From NCBI GenBank assembly GCA_016195915.1, contig JACPYS010000006.1, positions 1 through 64,000 of the forward strand: DNA of 64,000 nt. Direction: 5' to 3'. This document shows, piece after piece, positions 37,214 through 45,598 of this stretch. Source of the stretch: Betaproteobacteria bacterium (lineage in GTDB: Bacteria > Pseudomonadota > Gammaproteobacteria > Burkholderiales > SG8-39). Made by a program: the position numbers and the translations under genes. The stretch's first letter is position 1. Each line of letters starts with the position of its first letter. The notes below the pieces were generated by a model that saw only the letters and a list, made by a program, of their open reading frames with translations, was not told the origin of the DNA and did no database searches.

Positions 37214-40200
37214 GCGCGGCGGTCACGCCGTTCGCGTTGAAGGATGCGCCCGCGCTCATCGAGCGGCTGCTGCCGGTGCAAAAGCTTTCGGCCGAGTCCT
37301 ATAAGGAGCAGATGGCAGGTAGCGCGAAGACACTGACGGCGCTCGGCACCTACTGGAAGGGCCGCAAGCCACTTATCCTCAATAAGGCCTGCATCCTCGG
37401 CTGCCTGCTGCCCGCCACCGATGACCCGGCGCGCGACCTGGCAATCTTCGAGAAGCTAATGGCCATGGACGACGAGTCTTTCGCTGTACGCTGGAAGCGT
37501 CGCCCCAAGCCGCAGGAGATTCTCGGGACGCTTTCCATCGCGTGCATCACCGATTACTTCACTGTGGAACCTGAGGGCGTCCTGCCGTCTTCCACGCCGG
37601 TGGACTTGTCGGTGCCGGAGTACGATGCGGTGAAGGTCGCCTGGCGCGCGGACATCACCGAACTGGAGCGCCGTCGCCTCGAAGCGCAAATGCTTCCTCG
37701 CGCACCATACCGCGAGCGCGTGGATCAGGCGCAGCGACCCGAGGAAGTCCTGAACATCGTCCACGACCACATCTGGGATGCTGTCAACGGCCACTTGGGC
37801 ACCAATGCCCGATCGTTCCCGGAACTCATCGAACAACTTGGCCTCATGCGCTACGGCCACCGGCCGCGCATGGCCGATACCTTTTGCGGCTCCGGGCAGA
37901 TTCCATTCGAGGCGGTGCGACTTGGCTGCGACGTCTATGCCTCCGACCTCAACCCGGTGGCGTGCATGCTCACGTGGGGTGCCTTCAACATCGTCGGCGG
38001 CTCAGCGGAGACCCGTCAGAAGCTAGCGCAGGATCAGCAGGAACTCGTGCGCCGGGTGCAGGCGGAGATCGACGATCTTGGGGTCGAGAGGGACGACAAA
38101 GGCTGGCGCACCAAGGTGTTTCTCTACTGCGTGGAAGTCCGTTGCCCGCAGAGTGGGTGGATAGTGCCGCTTATACCGACCTTTATCGTCAGCAAGGGCT
38201 ACGGCGTGATTGCCGAACTGGTGCCGGATGCCAAGCATAAGCGCTACGACATCGTCATTCGCACTGGCCTAACGCGGGATCAATTTGAGGCAGCCACGCA
38301 AGGCACTCTGCGCTCTGACGGGAGAGGGCAAGACCCGTATCTGATTCACACTGTCGATGGCACAGAATATCGCACGAAGATCTCGACGTTGCGTGGCGAT
38401 TACCGCAAGGATGACGGCAAGAACGGCAATCGCCTGCGGTTGTGGGAGAAGCGCGACTTCAAACCTCGGCCGGACGATATCTTCCAGGAGCGCCTCTACT
38501 GCGTGCAGTGGATGCGGCCTAAGAAGAGTGGAAAGCTCTTCGACTACGAGTTTCGCGCCGTCACCCCCGAGGACTTGAAACGCGAGCGCATCGTCGACGA
38601 ATTCATCGCCCACCACTTCCCTGATTGGCAGGCCAATGGTTGGGTGCCGGACATGCGCATAGAGCCCGGCGCTGAGACCACGCGACTATTCCGTGAACGC
38701 GGCTGGACGCACTGGCACCACCTATGGAATCCGCGGCAGCTAATGTCACTTGGCATCATTCGCAAGAACATACCTAGCGCAGCGCTCGCAGTGATTTTCG
38801 GTGGCGTCTTGGATCATTCGAGCAAGCTCGGTGGGTGGACTACCTCTAGCGCAAGAATTTCCAAAGACGGACTGGATAGACAGATAGGTGGTGCGCAGAA
38901 TGTCACCACACACGTGTTCTACAACCAAGCACTGAATACCCTTTTTGCCTATGGATGCCGCTCAACAGTCGATCTGTTTGAAGTGTTGAAGAAGAAGATC
39001 AAGCACTTTCCAGTTAGCTGTAAATCAGAAGTGACCGCTACCAATGCATCTGACGTGCAATGCATCAGCGACATATACATCACCGACCCGCCCTACGGCG
39101 ACGCGGTGAAATATGAGGAGATCCTCGACTTCTTCATCGCCTGGCTTCGCAAGAACCCGCCTCCCGAGTTCGCGGACTGGGTCTGGGACAGCCGCCGCTC
39201 TCTTGCCATCAAGGGTGAAGATGAGGATTTTCGGCGAGGCATGGTAGCGGCCTATAAGCGAATGACCGAGTGCATGCCCGACAACGGCATCCAGGTCATC
39301 ATGTTCACGCACCAGTCCGGATCCATCTGGGCGGACATGGCCAACATCGTTTGGGCATCAGGACTGCAGGTCACAGCCGCGTGGTACGTCGTTACCGAAA
39401 CCGAAAGTGCGCTGCGTGAGGGAAGTAACGTGAAGGGCACTGTGCTGCTCGTGCTTCGTAAGCGGATGGGTCTGCACAAGACCACTCGCGACGACCTCGC
39501 GTGGGAAATCCAAGAAGAGGTCCGGAATCAGGTGGATTCTTTGGCGGGCCTCAATCAGGAGGCGAAGGGACTCTACCGCGACGAGAATGTCTTTGAGGAT
39601 GCCGACATCCAAATGGCCGGCTACGCAGCGGCGCTACGCGTGCTTACCCGCTATGCCGTGATCGACGGCCGGGACATGACAGCCGAGGCGATCCGCCCGC
39701 GCGTGAAGGGCGAGACCACCTTCGTGGACGGTCTTATCGTGTTCGCCGTGGACACCGCCAACCAGTGCCTCGTCCCGCAAGGCATTCCCCAGGTGCACTG
39801 GGACAAGCTCAGGGGCGCGGAGCGCTTCTACCTCAAGCTGCTCGATATGGAAGCTCGCGGCGCGAAGACGCTCGATAACTACCAGAACTTCGCCAAGGCC
39901 TTCAAGGTGCGCGATTTCAAGCCCCTATTGGCCAGCCAGAAAGCAAACGACGCGCGTCTGAAGAGCGCGGTCGAGTTCGGCCGCACCGAGATAAGCGAAG
40001 GATCGGAACTGCACGAGTCCGTGCTGCGCGCCGTGCTCTACGCGATGATGGAGCTGGTGAATAACGTGGACGGCAGCGAGGTGCTGGCCCACCTCATCCT
40101 CAACATCCCCGATTACTACAACGACATGACTCGGCGCACTCTCGCGGTGGAACTGGCCGACTACCTCGCGCGGCGGCTGGTCGACCTGCGCCCCGACGAG

Positions 40201-40254
40201 GCGAGCGCAGCGCGAGTGCTGTGCGAGTTGGTGAAGAACCAACGGTTGGGGTGA
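37210..40254 (+). CDS. DUF1156-domain adenine-specific DNA methyltransferase
   Basis: Motif I-like MADTFCGSGQIPFEAVRLGCDVYASDLNPVA and catalytic ITDPPYGDAVKYEEI (DPPY). Confidence 0.9.
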   Translation: MSAAVTPFALKDAPALIERLLPVQKLSAESYKEQMAGSAKTLTALGTYWKGRKPLILNKACILGCLLPATDDPARDLAIFEKLMAMDDESFAVRWKRRPKPQEILGTLSIACITDYFTVEPEGVLPSSTPVDLSVPEYDAVKVAWRADITELERRRLEAQMLPRAPYRERVDQAQRPEEVLNIVHDHIWDAVNGHLGTNARSFPELIEQLGLMRYGHRPRMADTFCGSGQIPFEAVRLGCDVYASDLNPVACMLTWGAFNIVGGSAETRQKLAQDQQELVRRVQAEIDDLGVERDDKGWRTKVFLYCVEVRCPQSGWIVPLIPTFIVSKGYGVIAELVPDAKHKRYDIVIRTGLTRDQFEAATQGTLRSDGRGQDPYLIHTVDGTEYRTKISTLRGDYRKDDGKNGNRLRLWEKRDFKPRPDDIFQERLYCVQWMRPKKSGKLFDYEFRAVTPEDLKRERIVDEFIAHHFPDWQANGWVPDMRIEPGAETTRLFRERGWTHWHHLWNPRQLMSLGIIRKNIPSAALAVIFGGVLDHSSKLGGWTTSSARISKDGLDRQIGGAQNVTTHVFYNQALNTLFAYGCRSTVDLFEVLKKKIKHFPVSCKSEVTATNASDVQCISDIYITDPPYGDAVKYEEILDFFIAWLRKNPPPEFADWVWDSRRSLAIKGEDEDFRRGMVAAYKRMTECMPDNGIQVIMFTHQSGSIWADMANIVWASGLQVTAAWYVVTETESALREGSNVKGTVLLVLRKRMGLHKTTRDDLAWEIQEEVRNQVDSLAGLNQEAKGLYRDENVFEDADIQMAGYAAALRVLTRYAVIDGRDMTAEAIRPRVKGETTFVDGLIVFAVDTANQCLVPQGIPQVHWDKLRGAERFYLKLLDMEARGAKTLDNYQNFAKAFKVRDFKPLLASQKANDARLKSAVEFGRTEISEGSELHESVLRAVLYAMMELVNNVDGSEVLAHLILNIPDYYNDMTRRTLAVELADYLARRLVDLRPDEASAARVLCELVKNQRLG

Positions 40255-40270
40255 GGAGCGGGAACCGAAC

Positions 40271-41746
40271 GTGGCCACTACGTCCATCTTCGTCAGTAGC
40301 GTGCAGAAGGAACTGGCCGAGGAACGCCGCGCGGTCAAGGCGTTCGTGGAAGGCGACGCGCTCCTGCGGCGATTCTTCACGGCTTTCCTGTTCGAGGACC
40401 TGCCCGCCGCCGACCGCCGGGCTGACGAGGTGTATCTGGAGGAAGTCGGGCGCTGCGCGATCTATGTGGGTTTGTTCGGCAACGACTACGGCTACGAAGA
40501 CAAGGACGGCGTGTCGCCCACGGAACGTGAGTTCGATCGCGCTACCGAGCGCGGCAAGCCGCGGTTCGTTTTCGTCAAAGGTGCGGACGACAAGGCACGC
40601 CACCCGAAGATGGAAGCTCTGGTCGGCAAAGCGGGTGCGCAGCTTATCCGGCGGCGTTTCTCAGGCGTCTCCGAGCTGACTGGTGCGCTCTATGCAAGCC
40701 TCGTTGAGCATCTGGAACGCACCGGCTGGTTGCGAACCAAACCATTCGATGCTGCCGCTTGCCCGGGCGCATCGCTCGAGGATCTCGCCACCGAGAAACT
40801 GGATCTGTTCCTGTCGCGCGCCCAGTCGCAGCGGGGCTATCCACTGGGACCCGGTACTCCCGTAGAGACGGCTCTGGCACATCTCAATCTGCTCGACGCT
40901 CGACAGCCCAGTCATGCCGCCATGCTTCTTTTCGGCCGTCAGCCGCAGCGGTTTCTGCTTACCTCCGAAGTCAAGTGCATGCACTTCCACGGGTTGGAGG
41001 TCCGCAAGCCGATTCCCTCGTACCATATTTACAAGGGCACGGTGTTCGAACTCGTGGACCAAGCCCTGGACTTCGTCATGTCTAAGATAGACCGCAGGGT
41101 CGGCACGCGGGCGCTTGGTCCGCAGGCGCCGGTCGAATACGAACTGCCCCCAGAGGCTGTCGCGGAGGCCATCGTCAATGCGGTGACGCACCGCGACTAC
41201 GCCAGCAATGCCAGCGTGCAGGTCATGCTCTTTTCCGATCGGCTTGAGATCTGGAATCCGGGCGAGCTGCCGTCTGTGCTGACGCTGGACGAACTGCGCC
41301 GGCCCCACGCCTCCATTCCGCGCAACCCCCTCATTGCCGAGCCGATGTTCCTGGCCAAGTATTCTGAAAAGGCCGGCAGCGGCATTCTGGAAATGATCGC
41401 ACGGTGCCGCGAGGCAGGGCTGTCGGCACCTGAGTTCCGGCAGAGCGGCGGGCAGTTCATCCAGACCCTTGGACGGGCGCCGTCCGAGGCTACCCCGGAA
41501 GTCACCCCGGAAGTCACCCCGGAAGTCACCCCGGAAGTTCGCCTGGTCCGGGTGCTGGTCGGAGAAATGACCCGGCAGCAACTTCAGCGAGCGCTCGGAC
41601 TGAGGGATGACGAGCACTTCAGAAAGGCTTATCTGCAACCCGCCCTAGATGCGGGGCTGATTGAAATGACGATTTCAGACAGGCCTCGAAGCAGCCGGCA
41701 GAAGTATCGGCTCACTGCACAAGGGGACAAAAAGGGACGAACATGA
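40271..41746 (+). CDS. DUF4062 domain protein with ATP-binding transcriptional-regulator-like C-terminus
   Basis: TSIFVSSVQKELAEERRAVKAFVEGDALLRRFFTAFLFEDLP...IYVGLFGNDYGYED (DUF4062); EAIVNAVTHRDYASNASVQVMLFSDRLEIWNPGELP (HATPase_c_4-like); GTG start. Confidence 0.85.
   Translation: MATTSIFVSSVQKELAEERRAVKAFVEGDALLRRFFTAFLFEDLPAADRRADEVYLEEVGRCAIYVGLFGNDYGYEDKDGVSPTEREFDRATERGKPRFVFVKGADDKARHPKMEALVGKAGAQLIRRRFSGVSELTGALYASLVEHLERTGWLRTKPFDAAACPGASLEDLATEKLDLFLSRAQSQRGYPLGPGTPVETALAHLNLLDARQPSHAAMLLFGRQPQRFLLTSEVKCMHFHGLEVRKPIPSYHIYKGTVFELVDQALDFVMSKIDRRVGTRALGPQAPVEYELPPEAVAEAIVNAVTHRDYASNASVQVMLFSDRLEIWNPGELPSVLTLDELRRPHASIPRNPLIAEPMFLAKYSEKAGSGILEMIARCREAGLSAPEFRQSGGQFIQTLGRAPSEATPEVTPEVTPEVTPEVRLVRVLVGEMTRQQLQRALGLRDDEHFRKAYLQPALDAGLIEMTISDRPRSSRQKYRLTAQGDKKGRT
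41492..41539 (+). repeat. four tandem 12-bp repeats encoding TPEV
   Basis: accccggaagtc x4 (last ends gtt). Confidence 0.95.
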
Positions 41747-42105
41747 TCAAGAAAGCCGACGGAGGGGCAGCCTATGTGGTGGCAATTAAATGGCTCATGA
41801 ATGGCTCAAACGGCTCGGCGGCGCAGAACCGCGGAGATGGCTTAAACGGTTCCGCCACGGCTAACGGAGCACGAGGCGACGGGCATACCAAAGAGGGCCG
41901 CAAAGCCGGCCACAAAGACATCGGGCGGGAAATGAACCACATCCGCCGCTACTCCTTGCGCCGCCAGTGCCTCGATCAAGCCTTCTACGGGACATTTATG
42001 GGACATATGAGACAGACGCGGGAACAACCCCTGTGCGCCGCAAACCCGCCGGTCCTGCAAGCAAGGCACAATGAAGGGGACAAGAAGGGGACAAAGGGGA
42101 CATGA
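41743..42105 (+). CDS. hypothetical ORF containing a partial duplicate of the PLD-helicase N-terminus
   Basis: NHIRRYSLRRQCLDQAFYG matches SEIQRFSSRRQRLDHAFLS at the start of the next gene. Confidence 0.4.
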   Translation: MIKKADGGAAYVVAIKWLMNGSNGSAAQNRGDGLNGSATANGARGDGHTKEGRKAGHKDIGREMNHIRRYSLRRQCLDQAFYGTFMGHMRQTREQPLCAANPPVLQARHNEGDKKGTKGT

Positions 42106-44813
42106 GCGAGATCCAGCGCTTCTCCTCGCGCCGCCAGCGCCTCGACCACGCCTTCCTCAGCGTGAGGTTGAAGGGGGCGAAGTCCTATAGGCGTATCGCC
42201 GGCTACTTCCGCAGTTCAATCTTCGAGCTCGTCGGCGAAGAGATCGCCGCGATCCCCAAGGTACAAATCGTCTGCAACAGCGAGTTGGACGCAGCCGATG
42301 TGGCCGTCTCGAAGCACGTCCGCGAGACCGCGTTGAAGGAGCGCTGGAACGAAGCGCCGTCGGAGGTTGAAGCGCTGCTCCACCGGGAGCGCTATCGCCG
42401 GCTGCATGAGTTGCTGACCAGCGGCCGGGTCGAGATCCGCGTGGTGCCGAAGGACCGCGTCTTCATCCACGGCAAGGCCGGCGTCATCGAAGCGGCCGAC
42501 GGATCGAAGACCTGTTTCCTCGGTTCGATCAACGAAACCAGGAGCGCCTTTGCGCAGAATTACGAAATCCTCTGGGAGGACCCTTCGCCGGAAGGCGTCG
42601 CTTGGGTCGAAGAGGAGTTCGATGCGCTCTGGAAGGACGCCTATCCGCTGCCCGACGCCATCGTCGAGGAGATCAAGCGGGTCGCCGATCGCGTCGAGAT
42701 CCGCTTCGAGGACGCGAAGACCGGGGAACTGCCCGCGGCGGCGCTCGCCGAGAGCCCAATCTATCGCGGTGGAGAACAGCTCCAGCCATGGCAGCGCTCA
42801 TTCGTGACGATGTTCCTCCAGCATCGCGAAACATACGGCAAGGCGCGCCTGCTGCTTGCTGATGAAGTTGGCGTCGGCAAGACGCTGTCGCTTGGGGCGA
42901 GCGCGATGATCTCGGTCCTGCTGGACGACGGTCCGGTGCTGATCCTCTGCCCGTCGACCCTCACGCTGCAGTGGCAGGTGGAACTCACTGACAAGCTCGG
43001 CATCCCGAGCGCGGTCTGGTCGTCCGCCAAGAAAGAGTGGCTCGATCCGAAGGGCCACGTCATCAAAACGCGCGGGCCCGAGGACATCGCCCGCTGCCCG
43101 TTTCGCGTTGCCATTGTGTCTACCGGATTGATCGTCCACAATTCCGAGGAACGCCAGCACCTTCTCGAACGCAAGTACGGGACGGTGGTCCTCGACGAGG
43201 CGCACAAGGCGCGGCGGCACGGTGGGCTGGGAGAAAAGAAGGACGAGCCGAACAACCTGCTCGACTTCATGTTTCGAATCGGGGCGCGCACCAGGAACTT
43301 GCTGCTCGGAACGGGGACGCCGATCCAGACCGAGGTCCGCGAGTTGTGGGACTTGCTTTGCATCCTGAATTCCGGTGCGGAGTTTGTGCTCGGGCGGGAG
43401 CCGTTTGCACGCTGGGCGGCCTGGGAGAAAGCGCTGCCCGTAGTGAAAGGTGATGGGATACCGGCGGATGAACGGGACGCCTGGGAGTGGCTGCGCAATC
43501 CTCTCCCGCCCGGGAGCGACGATGTGCTGTTCGCAACGCTGCGCTTGCAGCTCGGGCTGGCCGACCAGGCCTTCTTCACGGATCGCGGCTTCGGTTCGCT
43601 GGGATTCCTGGAACAGCAGGCGCTCGGACAGGCTCTGGCGCCCGGATTCCTGCGGGAGCACAACCCGATCGTTCGGCACACCGTGCTGCGCCGCCGGCAA
43701 ACGTTGGAAGACGCCGGATTGCTGGAGAAGGTCGCCGTGGATATCCATCCCGACCCGGATGCGCCAGCTACTGCATACACGGGTGTCGGATTCAGCGGCT
43801 TGGGCCTGCGGACGAATCATCCCTTTGATCTCGCCTATCAGGCGGCGGAAGCGTTCACATCGGCGTTGAAAAAGCGCACGAAGGCGGCCGGGTTCATGAA
43901 GACGTTGCTCCTGCAACGCATCTGTTCGAGCTTCGCATCCGGGCGAGCCACCGCCGAGAAAATGCTTCGCCGGGAAGTTCTTGAGGACGAGGAACAGGCG
44001 AAACTGATCGAAGAGGCGCTCAGTGCGCTCACGCCTGATGAGGCAGGATACCTTCGCACCATCGTCGAGGAACTTTCCCGCCCGGAAGCTCGCGACCCGA
44101 AGCTCGCCGCCGTGCGGTACTTCCTCACAGGGCGTCGCACCGAGGGCAAAACGTGGCTCGAGCACGGCTGCATCGTTTTCAGCCAGTACTACGACACGGC
44201 GTATTTCGTCGGTGCGGAACTCGCGAAACTGTTGCCGGGCGAAGCCGTGGGCGTCTACGCAGGCGCGGGCAAGAGCGGCCTCTTCCGCGGTAACGACTTC
44301 GCCTCGATCGAGCGTGAGGACATCAAGGCGGCAGTCAAGAAACACGAGATCCGTCTCCTTGTGGCGACGGATGCAGCATGTGAGGGCCTGAACCTGCAGA
44401 CCCTCGGTACACTCATCAACGTCGATTTACCCTGGAACCCGTCAAGGCTGGAACAGCGGCTCGGCCGGATCAAGCGATTCGGACAGGCGCGGCGGACGGT
44501 GGACATGCTGAATCTCGTCTATCACGAAACCCAGGACGAAAAGGTTTACCAGGTTCTTTCGCGCCGGATGAAGGACCGCTACGACATCTTCGGTGGGCTA
44601 CCGGACACCATCGAGGACGAATGGATCGAGACAATTGAGACGCTCGAGGAGATGATGGACGAGTACATCCATCTTCGAAAGCGGGCACGGGACGTGTTTG
44701 AGATGCGGTATCAGGAAACCATCGACCCCGACAAGGATCGCTGGGAGTTGTGTTCCAGGGTGCTCGCGCGCAGAGACGTTGTCGATCGGCTATCGGTACC
44801 GTGGAGTGGTTAG
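42102..44813 (+). CDS. phospholipase D-like domain + SNF2-family helicase (anti-phage-associated)
   Basis: PLD-like HGKAGVIEAADGSKTCFLGSINETRSAF; helicase LLADEVGVGKTLSLGA, VVLDEAHKARR, LLVATDAACEGLNLQTLGTLINVDLPWNPSRLEQRLGRIKRFGQ. Confidence 0.9.
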   Translation: MSEIQRFSSRRQRLDHAFLSVRLKGAKSYRRIAGYFRSSIFELVGEEIAAIPKVQIVCNSELDAADVAVSKHVRETALKERWNEAPSEVEALLHRERYRRLHELLTSGRVEIRVVPKDRVFIHGKAGVIEAADGSKTCFLGSINETRSAFAQNYEILWEDPSPEGVAWVEEEFDALWKDAYPLPDAIVEEIKRVADRVEIRFEDAKTGELPAAALAESPIYRGGEQLQPWQRSFVTMFLQHRETYGKARLLLADEVGVGKTLSLGASAMISVLLDDGPVLILCPSTLTLQWQVELTDKLGIPSAVWSSAKKEWLDPKGHVIKTRGPEDIARCPFRVAIVSTGLIVHNSEERQHLLERKYGTVVLDEAHKARRHGGLGEKKDEPNNLLDFMFRIGARTRNLLLGTGTPIQTEVRELWDLLCILNSGAEFVLGREPFARWAAWEKALPVVKGDGIPADERDAWEWLRNPLPPGSDDVLFATLRLQLGLADQAFFTDRGFGSLGFLEQQALGQALAPGFLREHNPIVRHTVLRRRQTLEDAGLLEKVAVDIHPDPDAPATAYTGVGFSGLGLRTNHPFDLAYQAAEAFTSALKKRTKAAGFMKTLLLQRICSSFASGRATAEKMLRREVLEDEEQAKLIEEALSALTPDEAGYLRTIVEELSRPEARDPKLAAVRYFLTGRRTEGKTWLEHGCIVFSQYYDTAYFVGAELAKLLPGEAVGVYAGAGKSGLFRGNDFASIEREDIKAAVKKHEIRLLVATDAACEGLNLQTLGTLINVDLPWNPSRLEQRLGRIKRFGQARRTVDMLNLVYHETQDEKVYQVLSRRMKDRYDIFGGLPDTIEDEWIETIETLEEMMDEYIHLRKRARDVFEMRYQETIDPDKDRWELCSRVLARRDVVDRLSVPWSG

Positions 44814-44838
44814 GATCCCATGAAATCAAGAGAAAGCC

Positions 44839-45222
44839 GTGATGGCGCAGCCTGACGAAATCGATGACGCGGAGCGCTGGGTGGTCGAATCCACTTTGCG
44901 CGAGCGCTACGGTCACCGCGTCGCGACGCAGCTCGCGGACACTGAACTGCGCGTCCAGCCCGATGACGAAACCCTTACGGCCTGCCCGACGCTGTATTGG
45001 GAGGAACGCGGTGCGGCGTTCGTCATAGTGAAGGTTGCGGACGGCCGCTGGCGCGCGATGTTCTTTTATCCGCAGGACGCGATCGAGGAACAGTTCGGCG
45101 CGGGCAGGCCAGAGTATGACGACCTGCTCGATTGCATCACCTCGGTGCTGCGAGCGCAGGCCGATCATGAGAAGGAGCGTCTTGGCGCTTGCTCCGGTAC
45201 CACCGGGAGCGACCTCGCATGA
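44839..45222 (+). CDS. hypothetical protein
   Basis: Complete ORF following the helicase gene. Confidence 0.55.
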   Translation: MMAQPDEIDDAERWVVESTLRERYGHRVATQLADTELRVQPDDETLTACPTLYWEERGAAFVIVKVADGRWRAMFFYPQDAIEEQFGAGRPEYDDLLDCITSVLRAQADHEKERLGACSGTTGSDLA

Positions 45223-45431
45223 CGCTCGACAAGGCGCGCCAGTTGCTCAAGGTGCAGGCCAGCTTCGGGGGCTTCTACAACGCCAACGGCGCCAAACTCA
45301 TCCTTGCCGAAGTGAGCCGCGAACACGGGCAGGAGGCAGTGGACCAATTGATCCGCGAACTCGAACTCGAACGCGTGTTCGGCTTCAAGCCCGGAACGCT
45401 CTTCGAGGGCAGCCCGTGGAAACGAAGCTGA
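45219..45431 (+). CDS. small conserved hypothetical protein (70 aa)
   Basis: MTLDKARQLLKVQASFGGFYNANGAKLILAEVSREHGQEAVDQLIRELELERVFGFKPGTLFEGSPWKRS; ATGA overlap with previous gene. Confidence 0.6.
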   Translation: MTLDKARQLLKVQASFGGFYNANGAKLILAEVSREHGQEAVDQLIRELELERVFGFKPGTLFEGSPWKRS

Positions 45432-45478
45432 CGGCTCCGTGCCTATGCGCGGGCGCGATAGAATCGCTGCTTGAATGC

Positions 45479-45565
45479 TGGTGCCGAGAAAGGGACTCGA
45501 ACCCCCACAGTGTTGCCACCGCCAGGACCTGAACCTGGTGCGTCTACCAATTCCGCCATCTCGGC
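45479..45565 (-). tRNA. tRNA-Leu (CAG anticodon)
   Basis: Reverse complement GCCGAGATGGCGGAATTGGTAGACGCACCAGGTTCAGGTCCTGGCGGTGGCAACACTGTGGGGGTTCGAGTCCCTTTCTCGGCACCA, long variable arm, anticodon stem CCAGG-TTCAGGT-CCTGG. Confidence 0.97.
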
Positions 45566-45598
45566 AGGGGAGGCGAATTCTAGTGTCTGAAGGATAGC

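Noticed and set aside
41492-41539. CRISPR-like repeats
   Set aside because: 12-bp contiguous repeats without spacers, coding in frame for TPEV
33561-44813. BREX or classical DISARM system
   Set aside because: No PglZ, BrxL or BrxC-like proteins recognised; the methylase is DUF1156-like and the ATPase DUF499-like, so I kept the separate DUF499/DUF1156/PLD-helicase assignment
45479-45565. Proven attL/attR around the island
   Set aside because: No integrase and no second copy of the tRNA 3' end spotted by eye near 31 kb
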